A stretch of DNA of 64,000 bases, taken from NCBI RefSeq assembly GCF_000017205.1, contig NC_009656.1:1182001-1246000 (forward strand), written 5' to 3'. Shown here one piece after another: positions 8,289 through 17,422 of this stretch. A program made the translations under genes and the position numbers. The stretch is from Pseudomonas paraeruginosa PA7. GTDB taxonomy: Bacteria; Pseudomonadota; Gammaproteobacteria; Pseudomonadales; Pseudomonadaceae. The notes beneath the pieces are model-generated. The model ran no database searches, was not told where the DNA came from, and saw nothing but the letters and a program-made list of their open reading frames with translations. The stretch's first letter is position 1; the number at the start of each line of letters is the position of its first letter.

Positions 8289-11012
8289 GTGATGACTGAC
8301 TTCTCGCGCACCTTTCCGGGCACCGCCGCCGCCGTCCTGCCGACGGCCAACCGCTTTTTCCGCCCGCCGTTGCCGACGGCCCACGTGGCACGCCCGCGTC
8401 TTTGCCAGCGGCTGCGCGAGGGGCTCGACGGGCGCCTGCTGCTGATCGCCGCGCCCGCCGGGTTCGGCAAGAGTTCCCTGGCCATCGAGTTCTGCGAAAG
8501 CCTCGACCCGCGCTGGCAGAGCCTCTGGCTGGGACTGAGCAGCCGCGAGAGCGATCCCGGGCGTTTCCTCGAACGTCTGCTCGATGGCTTGCGACAGTAC
8601 CACCCGACCCTCGGCGAAGAGGCCCTGGGCCTGCTGAAGATGCGCCAGCGCCACCAGCCGTTCGCCTTCGAGACCTGGCTCGACGATCTGCTCGACGAAC
8701 TGGCGCCCTGCCTGGACCCGCAACGCCCGCTGCTGCTGGTGCTGGACGACTACCATCTGGCCCAGGGCGCGGTTCTCGATCGCTGCCTGCAGTTCCTTCT
8801 CAACCACCTGCCCGAGGGGCTGGTGCTGCTGGTCACCAGCCGGCAGCGGCCGGACTGGCACCTGGCGCGCCTTAGGCTGTCGCGGCAGTTGCTCGAACTC
8901 AGCGAACAGGACCTGCGCCTGACCGCCGAGGAAAGCGCGGCGCTGATGGCCGCCAGCGGCCTGGCGCTGGACGAGGAGGCGCTGGACAGCCTGCTCGAAC
9001 GCAGCGAGGGCTGGGTCGCCGGGTTGCGCCTGTGGCTGCTGGCGCGCGGCGACCGGGCGGAACAGGTCAGCCCCGGGGTGCACGGCGCCGACGAGCTGAT
9101 CCGCGACTACCTGCTGGAGGAAGTGATCGAGCGGCAGCCGCCCGAGGTCCAGGTCTTCCTCGCCCAGACCGCGCGCTTCGAGCGCTTCTGCGCCGAACTC
9201 TGCGACACCGTGCGCGAGGCCGGCGACAGCGCCGCGATCCTCGAGCACCTGCAGCAGCACCAGGTATTCCTCGTGCCGCTGGACGAAAACGGCCAGTGGT
9301 TCCGCTACCACCATCTGTTCTCCGACCTGCTGCTGGCGCGCCCCTTGCCCGACTTCGGGCCCTCCGCCGGCGCCCTGCACCTGCGCGCCTGCGGCTGGTT
9401 CAGCCGCCACGGCCTGCTCGACCAGGCGGTCGAGCAGGCCCTGCGCGCCGGCCAGCCGGACGTGGCGGCGAGCCTGGTGCAGAACCTGTCGGAAGAGCAA
9501 CTGTTGGCGGAGCAGAACATCGCCACCCTGCTGCGCTGGAAGATGGACCTGCCGGACAGCCTGCTGGCCAGCACGCCGCGGCTGATCCTGCTGTACGGCT
9601 GGGCCCTGGCCCTGGCCTGCCAGCTGGATGCGGCGCAAGAGCTGGCCGGCCAGCTGGCGCGCTTCCTGCCGGCGCCGGACGCCACCGCGCAACGCGACCT
9701 GCTGGCCCAGTGGCAGGCCCTGAGCGGGGTGATCGCGCGTGGCCGCGGCGATATCGACAAGGCCGAGGCGCACTGCCGCGAGGCCTTGCAGGACCTGGCC
9801 GGGGAGCGCTACGGCACCCGCCTGCAATGCCTGTCGACGCTGAGCAACCTGGCGGTGACCCGTGGCGACTTCTGGCAGGCGCGCAACTACAACCGCGACG
9901 CCCTCGAATTCGCCCAGCGCTACGGCAACCCGCTGTTCGAGGCGCTGGTCCATTACGACCGCGCCCGGGTCCTGCAGGCGCGCGGCGAAGTGGCGCGCGC
10001 CGAGGAGGAGGTGCGCCAGGGCCTGGAACGCCTCCAGCACCTGCCGGCGCAACGCCGCTACGCGGTGCGCGGGCGGCTGCTGCTGTACCGCGGCTACCTG
10101 CGCAGCCTGGCGCTGCAGCCGGACGAGGCGCGCAAATGGATCAAGCAGGGGATCGAGGAAACCCGCAGTTGCCGGGACGTCAGCCTGGTGATCGGCTATT
10201 GCGTCCTGGCCAGCCTGGAAGGGCGCCTGGGCAACTACGCGGCGGCGTTCTCCCGGCTCGGCGACGTCGAACGGCTGATGCATGCCTGGGACATCCCGCC
10301 GATCTACTACCTGGCGGCGATCACCCTGATCAAGTGCGAACTCTGGCTGGCCCAGGGCCAGACCGAGCTGGCCGGCGTCTGGCTACAGCGCCTGGGCGGC
10401 ACCTATGGCGGGCAGGCGGCCACGCCGCCGGAATGCAGCCCGCTGCTGCCGCTGCATGTCGAATTGCTCCAGGCCGGCCTGGAGCGCCGCGAGGGGCGCT
10501 CGCAGGAAGCCGCCCAGCGGCTGGCGCGGCTGGCCCGCTCGACGCGGGAGAACGGCGCGCTGCTGCCGGCGCGCCTGGCCCTCGGCCAGTTGGCCGCGCT
10601 GTACCTGGAGCAGGGCCGCGAGCGCGATGCCCTGGCGACCCTGCAGCAGGCGATGGAGGGCGCGGTCGGTGGTGCCTTGCTGCCACTCCACGAATTACTG
10701 GTGCAGCAGCCGGAATGGCTGCGCGAGCAGTTGCAGCGCTTCCCCGCCTGCCCCGGTGCCCGGCGCTTGCGCGCGTTGCTGCCGGAGCCGCCGGCGGAAC
10801 CGGCCGCCGTCGCCGGCGAAGTGCTCAGCGGGCGCGAACTGGCGGTGCTGGAACTGATCGCCCAGGGCCTGTCCAACCAGGAGATCAGCGAGCGGCTGTT
10901 CATCTCGCTGCATACGGTGAAGAGCCACGCCCGCCACATCAACGACAAGCTCGGCGTCGAGCGGCGCACCCAGGCGGTGGCGCGGGCCAAGCACATGGGG
11001 TTGTTGCGCTAG
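8289..11012 (+). CDS. MalT/LuxR-type ATP-dependent transcriptional regulator
   Basis: A 907-residue regulator of the MalT (STAND/LAL) class. The N-terminal NTPase has a Walker A loop APAGFGKSSLA (residues 54-64) and a Walker B-like LLLVLDDYH. The middle is helical and repeat-like, as in TPR-type ligand-sensing domains. The C-terminal 60 residues form a LuxR helix-turn-helix (LSGRELAVLELIAQGLSNQEISERL is its conserved face). Such proteins bind an inducer and ATP, oligomerise and activate promoters. Its position after the DUF1302/DUF1329 and CoA-ligase genes suggests it controls them (PA3921 by position). ATG codons at 8289 and 8292 are both possible starts. Confidence 0.88.
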   Translation: MMTDFSRTFPGTAAAVLPTANRFFRPPLPTAHVARPRLCQRLREGLDGRLLLIAAPAGFGKSSLAIEFCESLDPRWQSLWLGLSSRESDPGRFLERLLDGLRQYHPTLGEEALGLLKMRQRHQPFAFETWLDDLLDELAPCLDPQRPLLLVLDDYHLAQGAVLDRCLQFLLNHLPEGLVLLVTSRQRPDWHLARLRLSRQLLELSEQDLRLTAEESAALMAASGLALDEEALDSLLERSEGWVAGLRLWLLARGDRAEQVSPGVHGADELIRDYLLEEVIERQPPEVQVFLAQTARFERFCAELCDTVREAGDSAAILEHLQQHQVFLVPLDENGQWFRYHHLFSDLLLARPLPDFGPSAGALHLRACGWFSRHGLLDQAVEQALRAGQPDVAASLVQNLSEEQLLAEQNIATLLRWKMDLPDSLLASTPRLILLYGWALALACQLDAAQELAGQLARFLPAPDATAQRDLLAQWQALSGVIARGRGDIDKAEAHCREALQDLAGERYGTRLQCLSTLSNLAVTRGDFWQARNYNRDALEFAQRYGNPLFEALVHYDRARVLQARGEVARAEEEVRQGLERLQHLPAQRRYAVRGRLLLYRGYLRSLALQPDEARKWIKQGIEETRSCRDVSLVIGYCVLASLEGRLGNYAAAFSRLGDVERLMHAWDIPPIYYLAAITLIKCELWLAQGQTELAGVWLQRLGGTYGGQAATPPECSPLLPLHVELLQAGLERREGRSQEAAQRLARLARSTRENGALLPARLALGQLAALYLEQGRERDALATLQQAMEGAVGGALLPLHELLVQQPEWLREQLQRFPACPGARRLRALLPEPPAEPAAVAGEVLSGRELAVLELIAQGLSNQEISERLFISLHTVKSHARHINDKLGVERRTQAVARAKHMGLLR

Positions 11013-11043
11013 GCGCGCCACCCCAAGTGCCTGGCGTGCTGGT

Positions 11044-13422
11044 TCAGGGCTTCCAGCGCCGCAGGAGCAGGGCGTTGCCGACTACGCTGACGCTGGAGAA
11101 GGCCATCGCCGCGCCCGCCACCATCGGGTTGAGCAGGCCGAAGGCGGCCAGCGGAATGCCGATCACGTTATAGATGAAGGCCCAGAACAGGTTCTGCCGG
11201 ATCTTCGCGTAGGTCCGCCGCGAGATGTCCAGCGCCGCCGGCACCAGGCGCGGGTCGCCGCGCATCAGGGTAATGCCGGCGGCGTGCATGGCCACGTCGG
11301 TGCCGCCACCCATGGCGATGCCGACATCGGCGGCGGCCAGGGCCGGGGCGTCGTTGATGCCGTCGCCGACCATCGCCACCACCCGGCCCCGGCCTTTCAG
11401 CTCGGCGACCGTGGCGGCCTTGTCCGCCGGGAGCACCTCGGCGTGCACGTCGTCGATACCCAGGGTCTTGGCCACCACCGCCGCGCTGCCGCGGTTGTCG
11501 CCAGTGATCAGATGGCTGTGGATATCCCGTTCGCGCAGGGCGGCCACCGCCTCCGCCGCGCCTTCCTTGAGGCTGTCGCCGAAGGCGAACAGGCCGAGCA
11601 CGCGTTTTTCCGGAGCCAGCTCGAGCAGCCAGGACAGGGTCCGCCCCTCGGCCTCCCAGTCCGCGGCCGAGGATGCCAGCGCGCCGGGCTTGAGTTCCTG
11701 TTCGTCGAGCAGGCGACGGTTGCCCAGGGCCAGCCGGCGACCCTCGACCTCGCCCTGGATGCCGCGCCCGCTGAGGGCCTGGCTGGCGCTTACCGATGGA
11801 GTTTCCAGGCCGCGCTCGGCGCAGCCTTCGAGCACCGCCTTGGCCAGCGGGTGTTCGCTGCCGCGTTGCAGGGCGCCGGCGAGCCTGAGCAGCTCGTCGT
11901 GGTCGTCGCCGCCGAGGTGGATGATCTGCGGTCGGCCCGAGGTCAGGGTGCCGGTCTTGTCGAAGGCCACGCTGGTGACCGCGTGGGCGACCTCCAGGGA
12001 CTCGGCGTCCTTGATCAGGATGCCGTGGCGCGCGGCGACCCCGGTGCCGGCCATGATCGCGGTCGGGGTGGCCAGGCCGAGGGCGCAGGGACAGGCGATC
12101 ACCAGCACCGCCACGGCGTTCACCAGTGCCTGTTCGAGGCCGACCCCGGCCACCAGCCAGGCGCCCAGGGTGACCAGCGCGATGAGGATCACCACCGGCA
12201 CGAAGACCTGGCTGACCCGGTCCACCAGCTTCTGGATCGGCGCCTTGGCGGCCTGGGCGTCTTCCACCAGGCGGATGATCTTCGCCAGCACCGTTTCCCC
12301 GCCGAGGGCGGTGGTGCGCAGCAGCAGCCGGCCTTCGCCGTTGATCGCGCCGCCGGTGACCTTGTCGCCCGGCGCCTTCGGCACCGGCAGGCTCTCGCCG
12401 GTGATCAGCGCCTCGTCGGCGTGGCTGCTGCCGTCGAGCACCTCGCCGTCGACCGGGAAGCGCTCGCCGGGGCGCACCACCACCTCGTCGCCGAGGCGCA
12501 GTTCGGCGATCGCCACTTCCTCCTCGCGGCCGTCGCGCAGGCGCACCGCGCGTTCCGGGCGCAATGCCTCGAGGGCGCGGATGGCGCTGGCGGTCTGGCG
12601 CTTGGCGCGGCTTTCCAGGTACTTGCCGAGGAGGATCAGGGCGATCACCACGGTCGAGGCTTCGAAGTACAGGTGCGGCATGTGTCCGGGCGGGGCGGTC
12701 AGCCAGAGGTAGACGCTGAGCCCGTAGCCGGCGCTGGTGCCGAGGGCGACCAGCAGGTCCATGTTGCCGGCGCCGGCCTTCACCGCGCGCCAGGCGGACA
12801 CGTAGAAACGCGCGCCGATGATGAACTGCACCGGGGTGGCCAGGACGAACTGCGCCCAGGGCGGCAGCATCCAGTGCAGGCCGGCCCATTCCACCAGCAT
12901 CGGCAGCACCAGCGGCAGCGCCAGCAGCAGGGCGGCGATCACCCACCAGCGCTCGCGGCGCAGGCGACGTTCGGCGTCGTCCTGCTGCGGCTGTCCGGCG
13001 TCGAGCAGGCGCGCCTTGTAGCCGGCCTGCTCGACCGCCTGCAGCAGCGCCTGGCTGTCCACCGCGCCGAGCAAATCGAGGTGGGCGCGCTCGCTGGCCA
13101 GGTTGACGCTGACCTCGCGCACCCCGGGCACCTTCTTCAGCGCGCGTTCGACACGGCCGACGCAACTGGCGCAGGTCATGCCCTCGACGGCCAGCTCCAG
13201 GCTCTGCGCCGGTACCTGGTAGCCGGCCTGCTCGACCGCTGCCACCAGGGCCGGCAGGCTGTCAGCCGGGGCTTGCACGCGGGCCTGTTCGCTGGCCAGG
13301 TTGACCGAGGCGGCCGTGACCCCGGGCACTTTCTTCAGGGCTCGCTCGACACGTCCGGCGCAGGACGCGCAGGTCATGCCGCTGACCGGCAGATCGAGCT
13401 CGGTGAGCGTGGCGCTGTTCAT
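11044..13422 (-). CDS. cueA: Copper-exporting P1B-type ATPase CueA
   Basis: Inner-membrane Cu(I) efflux ATPase of 792 residues. Two N-terminal heavy-metal domains carry GMTCASC motifs (Cys18/Cys21 and Cys84/Cys87). The transmembrane metal site is the CPC of [12 protein letters not shown], phosphorylation is at [18 protein letters not shown] is the nucleotide-domain HP motif, and [10 protein letters not shown] is the hinge. The ATG at 13422 has GGAGG just upstream; an earlier in-frame codon would add ten residues. A perfect CueR-like palindrome lies 78-96 bp before the start, which fits the established copper control of PA3920. The gene stands alone and converges on the LuxR gene. Confidence 0.95.
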   Translation of the reverse strand: MNSATLTELDLPVSGMTCASCAGRVERALKKVPGVTAASVNLASEQARVQAPADSLPALVAAVEQAGYQVPAQSLELAVEGMTCASCVGRVERALKKVPGVREVSVNLASERAHLDLLGAVDSQALLQAVEQAGYKARLLDAGQPQQDDAERRLRRERWWVIAALLLALPLVLPMLVEWAGLHWMLPPWAQFVLATPVQFIIGARFYVSAWRAVKAGAGNMDLLVALGTSAGYGLSVYLWLTAPPGHMPHLYFEASTVVIALILLGKYLESRAKRQTASAIRALEALRPERAVRLRDGREEEVAIAELRLGDEVVVRPGERFPVDGEVLDGSSHADEALITGESLPVPKAPGDKVTGGAINGEGRLLLRTTALGGETVLAKIIRLVEDAQAAKAPIQKLVDRVSQVFVPVVILIALVTLGAWLVAGVGLEQALVNAVAVLVIACPCALGLATPTAIMAGTGVAARHGILIKDAESLEVAHAVTSVAFDKTGTLTSGRPQIIHLGGDDHDELLRLAGALQRGSEHPLAKAVLEGCAERGLETPSVSASQALSGRGIQGEVEGRRLALGNRRLLDEQELKPGALASSAADWEAEGRTLSWLLELAPEKRVLGLFAFGDSLKEGAAEAVAALRERDIHSHLITGDNRGSAAVVAKTLGIDDVHAEVLPADKAATVAELKGRGRVVAMVGDGINDAPALAAADVGIAMGGGTDVAMHAAGITLMRGDPRLVPAALDISRRTYAKIRQNLFWAFIYNVIGIPLAAFGLLNPMVAGAAMAFSSVSVVGNALLLRRWKP

Positions 13423-13499
13423 GGAACCTCCTTGGAATCGCGGAATTGGCACCGGTGGGGCCGCAAGGGGCTTCGGTGAAGTCTGGGCGACAGCTTCAG

Positions 13500-13518
13500 C
13501 CTTGACATCGTGTCAAGG
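13500..13518 (-). promoter_or_regulatory. CueR-type operator of cueA
   Basis: CCTTGACATCGTGTCAAGG is a perfect 7-5-7 dyad, the layout and base content expected for the MerR-family copper regulator CueR. It lies upstream of cueA on the minus strand, with TTGACC at its promoter-distal edge as a possible -35. MerR-type sites sit in the long spacer of their promoters, but the -10 is not obvious here. Confidence 0.75.
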
Positions 13519-13918
13519 TCAAGCCCCGGATTCATACAGGAGAAACGCACGGGCGCGCGGCGGATTTGCCGTGCGCAGAGGGGGATGGGGAAGGGCGGGC
13601 GGAACCCCGGCGCGGCAAGGGGCGCCAGGTTTTCCCATGGGTGGGACCGATAACACTAGCCCTCGATACAGGCCTAGCCAAGGTATTTCGTCGCTTGCGG
13701 AAAAAAAACCTGCTGATGACGAAAAGTACTTTTTACCGTCATATTTTTTGCGGTATTTGTGGAACCGTAGACCGCCGAACCCTGCAGCACAGGTGGCGGC
13801 CCCGGCCCTCACCTCTGCTGTCAGGCTCTCCCCACCGGAAGAGAGAAGGCGGCTCGCCCCCCGGCGGAGCGCCGACCCGGCATTCCGTCGCCAGGCCCTT
13901 AGCAGAAGGTGATCGCGT
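13519..13918. other. Intergenic region with AT-rich palindromic patch
   Basis: A 400-bp gap between the cueA promoter and the PIN-PhoH gene without a supportable gene. At 13680-13765 the sequence becomes AT-rich, with A8 and T6 runs, a perfect palindrome AAAAGTACTTTT (13722-13733) and flanking ATGAC/GTCAT arms (13716-13720, 13738-13742). It may be the phoH promoter or an upstream element. The following stretch to 13918 is GC-rich with no recognisable signal. Confidence 0.5.
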
Positions 13919-15310
13919 ATGGATGACCACGGACGTTCCCGCCCCACCCAGCCCACCCTGTACGTCCTCGATACCAATGTCCTGATCCACGATCCGAATG
14001 CCTTGTTGAACTTCCAGGAACACCGCGTCGCGATCCCGATGACGGTGCTCGAAGAGCTGGACAAGCTGAAGACCGGCAAGCACACCATCGCCGCCGAATG
14101 CCGCCAGGCCATCCGCCTGATCGATCAGGTTCTGGGCGAGGCCACGCCCGAGCAGGTGGAGGGCGGGGTGCCGATCCAGCGTGGCAAGAACGGCCCCAGC
14201 GGCAGCCTGTCGATCCTCATGAGCAAGCGCGCCGAACCCATCACCTGGCTGCCCGAGCATCTCAACGACAACAAGATCATCAACCAACTGGTCGAGCTGA
14301 AGAGCCGCCACAGCGGCGTGCGCGTGGTGCTGGTGACCAAGGACATCAACATGCGCCTGAAGGCGCGCGCCTGCGGGGTGGACGCGGAGGACTACCACAC
14401 CGACCAACTGATCGACGACGTAGCCCTGCTGCCGCGTGGCTACCACTCCCTCGCCGGCTCGTTCTGGGACCGCGTGAGCAAGGTCGAGACCCGCCAGGAC
14501 CATGGTCGCACCTGGCACCGCGTGCAGCTCACCGACAACCTGCCGGCGGTGCATATCAACGAGTTCATCGTCGACGAACAGGGCTTCGTCGGCTGGATAA
14601 AGGGCATCCATCAGGACGAACTGACCATCCTCGACCTGCACCAGGAACCGCTCCTGCACCAGGAAGCCTGGGGCCTGCGGCCACGCGACGTGTACCAGTC
14701 GCTGGCGTTGTACGCCCTGCTCGATCCGGATATCCACCTGGTCAACCTGTCCGGCGCCGCCGGTTCCGGCAAGACCATCCTGGCGCTCGCCGCGGCCATC
14801 GAGCAGACCATGGTCAGCAAGCGCTACCGGCGCATCATCGCCACCCGCAGCGTGCAGGGCCTGGACGAGGACATCGGCTTCCTGCCCGGCACCGAGGCGG
14901 AGAAGATGGAGCCCTGGCTCGGCGCCATCACCGACAACCTCGAGGCGCTGCACATGGACGACGAATGCACCCACGGCAGCGTCGACTACATCCTCAGCAA
15001 GGTGCCGTTGCAGTTCAAGTCGCTGAACTACATCCGTGGCCGCAGCTTCCAGCAGAGCCTGATCCTCATCGACGAGTGCCAGAACCTCACGCCGCACCAG
15101 ATGAAGACCATCATCACCCGTGCCGGCAGCGGCTCGAAGGTGATCTGCCTGGGCAACCTGGCGCAGATCGACACGCCCTACCTATCAGCCACCAGTTCCG
15201 GCCTGACCTACCTGACCGAACGCTTCAAGGACTTCCCCCACGGCGTGCACGTGACCCTGCAGGGCGTGCCGCGCTCGGTACTGGCGGAGTACGCCGAGGC
15301 GCACATGTGA
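13919..15310 (+). CDS. PIN-PhoH family ATPase
   Basis: A 463-residue fusion of an N-terminal PIN nuclease domain (about residues 15-140, opening [13 protein letters not shown] with conserved acidic residues) and a C-terminal PhoH ATPase. The Walker A loop [10 protein letters not shown] is near residues 278-287 and LILIDECQN is Walker B. PhoH2-type proteins are proposed RNA helicase/nucleases; the cellular role of this one (PA3919 by position, often called YlaK-like) is not established. The ATG at 13919 follows a modest purine stretch (AGAAGG). It is a single gene, with paired hairpins after its stop. Confidence 0.88.
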   Translation: MDDHGRSRPTQPTLYVLDTNVLIHDPNALLNFQEHRVAIPMTVLEELDKLKTGKHTIAAECRQAIRLIDQVLGEATPEQVEGGVPIQRGKNGPSGSLSILMSKRAEPITWLPEHLNDNKIINQLVELKSRHSGVRVVLVTKDINMRLKARACGVDAEDYHTDQLIDDVALLPRGYHSLAGSFWDRVSKVETRQDHGRTWHRVQLTDNLPAVHINEFIVDEQGFVGWIKGIHQDELTILDLHQEPLLHQEAWGLRPRDVYQSLALYALLDPDIHLVNLSGAAGSGKTILALAAAIEQTMVSKRYRRIIATRSVQGLDEDIGFLPGTEAEKMEPWLGAITDNLEALHMDDECTHGSVDYILSKVPLQFKSLNYIRGRSFQQSLILIDECQNLTPHQMKTIITRAGSGSKVICLGNLAQIDTPYLSATSSGLTYLTERFKDFPHGVHVTLQGVPRSVLAEYAEAHM

Positions 15311-15314
15311 GGTA

Positions 15315-15368
15315 GCCGGCGGCAAACGCCGGCCGATATCCCGCCCGGTTGCAAACCAGGCGGGATAT
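15315..15368 (+). terminator. Tandem hairpins after the PIN-PhoH gene
   Basis: Two stems follow the stop codon: GCCGGCG (15315-15321) with CGCCGGC (15327-15333), then ATATCCCGCC (15336-15345) with GGCGGGATAT (15359-15368). There is no strong U tract, so they may terminate or protect the transcript. Confidence 0.5.
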
Positions 15369-15466
15369 ACATCCTGCCAGGCCCTGTCCGGGGGCCGAGC
15401 CCGCATCGTTGCGGGCGCCCGGCGCAGGATGCCTTGGGCCGGCGCTTTCTCCGCGCCGGCCCGGCC

Positions 15467-15485
15467 TACCTCTTTATGTATACAA
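15467..15485 (+). promoter_or_regulatory. Candidate NarL heptamer and -10 before moaC
   Basis: TACCTCT (15467-15473) matches the NarL heptamer consensus TACYYMT and is followed by a -10-like TATACAAT. The same heptamer occurs in the narX/narK1 promoter and before moaB1. Nitrate control of Mo cofactor synthesis would make sense, but the inverted half-site here is poor. Confidence 0.4.
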
Positions 15486-15575
15486 TCATCCCCCTTGCGA
15501 ACCTTCCCCAGGCATGGCGTCATGCCCTCCAGGGCTTACAATGACTGGCCAGTAGCCTCTTCCAGGAGCACCCAC

Positions 15576-16058
15576 GTGCTGACCCATCTCGATTCCCAGG
15601 GCCGTGCCAACATGGTCGACGTCACGGAAAAGGCCGTGACCTCCCGTGAGGCCACGGCCGAGGCCGTGGTGCGCATGCGCCCGGAAACCCTGCAACTGAT
15701 CCAGGACGGCGGCCATCCCAAGGGCGACGTCTTCGCCGTGGCGCGGATCGCCGGCATCCAGGCGGCCAAGCGCACCCACGAACTGATCCCGCTGTGCCAT
15801 CCGCTGCTGCTCACCAGCGTCAAGGTCGAGTTGCAGGCCGAGGCGCCCGACGCGGTGCGTATCCGCGCGCGCTGCCGGCTGGCCGGGCAGACCGGGGTGG
15901 AGATGGAGGCGCTGACCGCCGCCAGCGTCGCCGCCCTGACCATCTACGACATGTGCAAGGCGGTGGATCGCGGCATGCTCATCGAGCAGGTCCAGCTGCT
16001 GGAGAAGCTCGGCGGCAAGAGCGGCCACTACCGCAAAGAGGAGGAAGGGCAGGCATGA
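15576..16058 (+). CDS. moaC: Cyclic pyranopterin monophosphate synthase MoaC
   Basis: A 160-residue enzyme that, with MoaA, turns GTP into cyclic pyranopterin monophosphate, the first stage of molybdenum cofactor synthesis. Family blocks are visible: [15 protein letters not shown] near the middle and [19 protein letters not shown] with MCKAVDRGM near the end. I use the GTG at 15576 because AGGAG lies just upstream and the family sequence ([15 protein letters not shown]) begins there; the frame is open further upstream. The stop overlaps the moaD ATG in ATGA. No moaA is in this window. Confidence 0.93.
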   Translation: MLTHLDSQGRANMVDVTEKAVTSREATAEAVVRMRPETLQLIQDGGHPKGDVFAVARIAGIQAAKRTHELIPLCHPLLLTSVKVELQAEAPDAVRIRARCRLAGQTGVEMEALTAASVAALTIYDMCKAVDRGMLIEQVQLLEKLGGKSGHYRKEEEGQA

Positions 16059-16306
16059 TCCGCGTGCAGTATTTCGCCCGTTACCGCGAGGCCCTGGGCA
16101 TCGACGGCGAACAGTTGAACTGGGAGGCCGGGCTGGCCACCCTCGGCGCCTTGCGCCAGCTCCTGGTGGAGCGCGGCGGCGCCTGGGAACGCACCCTCGG
16201 CGAGCAGAACCTGATGTGCGCGCGCAACCAGGAACTGTGTGGCCTCGACGAGCCGCTGCAGGACGGCGACGAAGTCGCCTTCTTCCCCACCGTCACCGGA
16301 GGTTGA
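16055..16306 (+). CDS. moaD: Molybdopterin synthase sulfur carrier MoaD
   Basis: Small ubiquitin-like subunit of molybdopterin synthase, 83 residues, ending in the required Gly-Gly (FFPTVTGG). The C-terminal glycine is adenylated and thiocarboxylated to supply sulfur for the dithiolene. The start overlaps the moaC stop by 4 bp and moaE starts 5 bp after its stop, so the three are co-translated in the order of the pathway. Confidence 0.93.
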   Translation: MIRVQYFARYREALGIDGEQLNWEAGLATLGALRQLLVERGGAWERTLGEQNLMCARNQELCGLDEPLQDGDEVAFFPTVTGG

Positions 16307-16310
16307 GCCC

Positions 16311-16763
16311 ATGGCCATCCGCGTCCAGCAGGCCGCCTTCGACCCGGGGCGGGAACTCAACGCCCTGCACGCGCAGAACGTCGGCATCGGCGCGGTGGTC
16401 GGCTTCGTCGGCTACGTGCGCGATTTCAACGACGGCCGCGAGGTCGGCGGGATGTTCCTCGAACACTATCCGGGAATGACCGAGAAGGCCCTCGGCAGGA
16501 TCGCCGACGAGGCCCGGCAACGCTGGCCGCTGCTGCGCCTGGAGATCCTCCACCGCATCGGCCGCCTGGAGCCGGGCGAGCCGATCGTCTTCGTCGGCTG
16601 CGCCAGCGCTCACCGGCAGGCGGCGTTCGACGCCTGCAACTTCGTCATGGACTACCTGAAGACCCGCGCGCCGTTCTGGAAGAAGGAAGACACCGCCGAA
16701 GGCCCGCGCTGGGTCGAAGGCCGCTGCAGCGACCAGGCCGCCGCGCAGCGCTGGGAGGAGTGA
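16311..16763 (+). CDS. moaE: Molybdopterin synthase catalytic subunit MoaE
   Basis: A 150-residue catalytic subunit of molybdopterin synthase, which binds the MoaD tail and inserts two sulfurs into precursor Z. The conserved lysine-rich active segment PFWKKED is present near residues 120-126, after the family sequence FVGCASAHRQAAFDACNF. GGAGG is placed about 9 bases before the ATG, partly inside the end of moaD. It is the last gene of the moaCDE unit. Confidence 0.93.
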   Translation: MAIRVQQAAFDPGRELNALHAQNVGIGAVVGFVGYVRDFNDGREVGGMFLEHYPGMTEKALGRIADEARQRWPLLRLEILHRIGRLEPGEPIVFVGCASAHRQAAFDACNFVMDYLKTRAPFWKKEDTAEGPRWVEGRCSDQAAAQRWEE

Positions 16764-16767
16764 CGGC

Positions 16768-16807
16768 TACCTCCTCGCGCCGCCGGCTTACCTCTTCGGA
16801 GGAATAG
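16768..16807 (+). promoter_or_regulatory. Candidate NarL sites before moaB1
   Basis: TACCTCC (16768-16774) and TACCTCT (16789-16795) lie in the 101-bp gap between moaE and moaB1. The second is followed by TCGGAGGAATA, a weak inverted half-site. Repeated heptamers in one short gap suggest NarL control of moaB1-moeA1, but this is by-eye evidence. Confidence 0.4.
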
Positions 16808-16864
16808 CCAGCCGGGGGTCCCGGGTTCAGGCTGAGGCATCGCCCGTTCCGAGGACCCCCTTCC

Positions 16865-17422
16865 ATGAGCCACCTGGCCACCTCCGCCTTCCAGCCGCTG
16901 AACATCGCCATCCTCACCGTCAGCGACACCCGTACCCTGGAAACCGATACTTCCGGCCAGACCCTCGCCGACGCGCTGCTGGCCGCCGGTCATCGCCTGC
17001 ACCAGCGGAGCCTGAAGACCGATGACATCTACCAGATCCGCGCGGTGGTCTCGGCCTGGATCGCCGACCCCGAGGTACAGGTCGGCCTGATTACCGGCGG
17101 CACCGGCTTCACCGTGCGGGACAACACCCCGCAGGCGGTGAAGCCGCTGTTCGAACGCGATGTCGAGGGCTTCGGCGAACTGTTCCGCCAGGTCTCGCAG
17201 CGCGAGATCGGCACCTCCACCATCCAATCGCGGGCGCTGGCCGGGCTCAGCAACGGCACCCTGGTCTGCTGCCTGCCTGGCTCGCCGGGCGCCTGCCGCA
17301 CCGCCTGGAACGAAATCCTCCTGGCGCAGCTGGACAGCCGCACCCGGCCGTGCAATTTCGTCCCGCACCTGAAGACCCCGCCGGCCACGGCGCCGGTGAC
17401 CGGCTGCGGGTGTCGTTCATGA
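16865..17422 (+). CDS. moaB1: Molybdopterin adenylyltransferase MoaB1
   Basis: A 185-residue MoaB/MogA-family protein that adenylates molybdopterin before metal insertion. The signature is [19 protein letters not shown] (residues near 76-94), followed by the conserved [15 protein letters not shown]. The ATG at 16865 begins the usual family N-terminus with the strand [11 protein letters not shown]. The stop overlaps moeA1 in ATGA. Two candidate NarL heptamers lie upstream. It corresponds to PA3915. Confidence 0.93.
   Translation: MSHLATSAFQPLNIAILTVSDTRTLETDTSGQTLADALLAAGHRLHQRSLKTDDIYQIRAVVSAWIADPEVQVGLITGGTGFTVRDNTPQAVKPLFERDVEGFGELFRQVSQREIGTSTIQSRALAGLSNGTLVCCLPGSPGACRTAWNEILLAQLDSRTRPCNFVPHLKTPPATAPVTGCGCRS

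Noticed and set aside
8259..10283. A 674-codon antisense frame over the LuxR regulator
   Set aside because: The sense strand encodes a complete MalT-type protein with Walker and HTH motifs; the antisense product is Gln/Arg-rich noise.
13770..13918. Degenerate copy of a CCCTCACC/CTCTCCC-type repeat before the PIN-PhoH gene
   Set aside because: Only fragments resemble such repeats; the match is too weak to call.
15311..15575. Molybdenum cofactor riboswitch before moaC
   Set aside because: The leader is long enough, but the visible hairpins end close to the upstream gene and I could not fit the conserved Moco RNA core.
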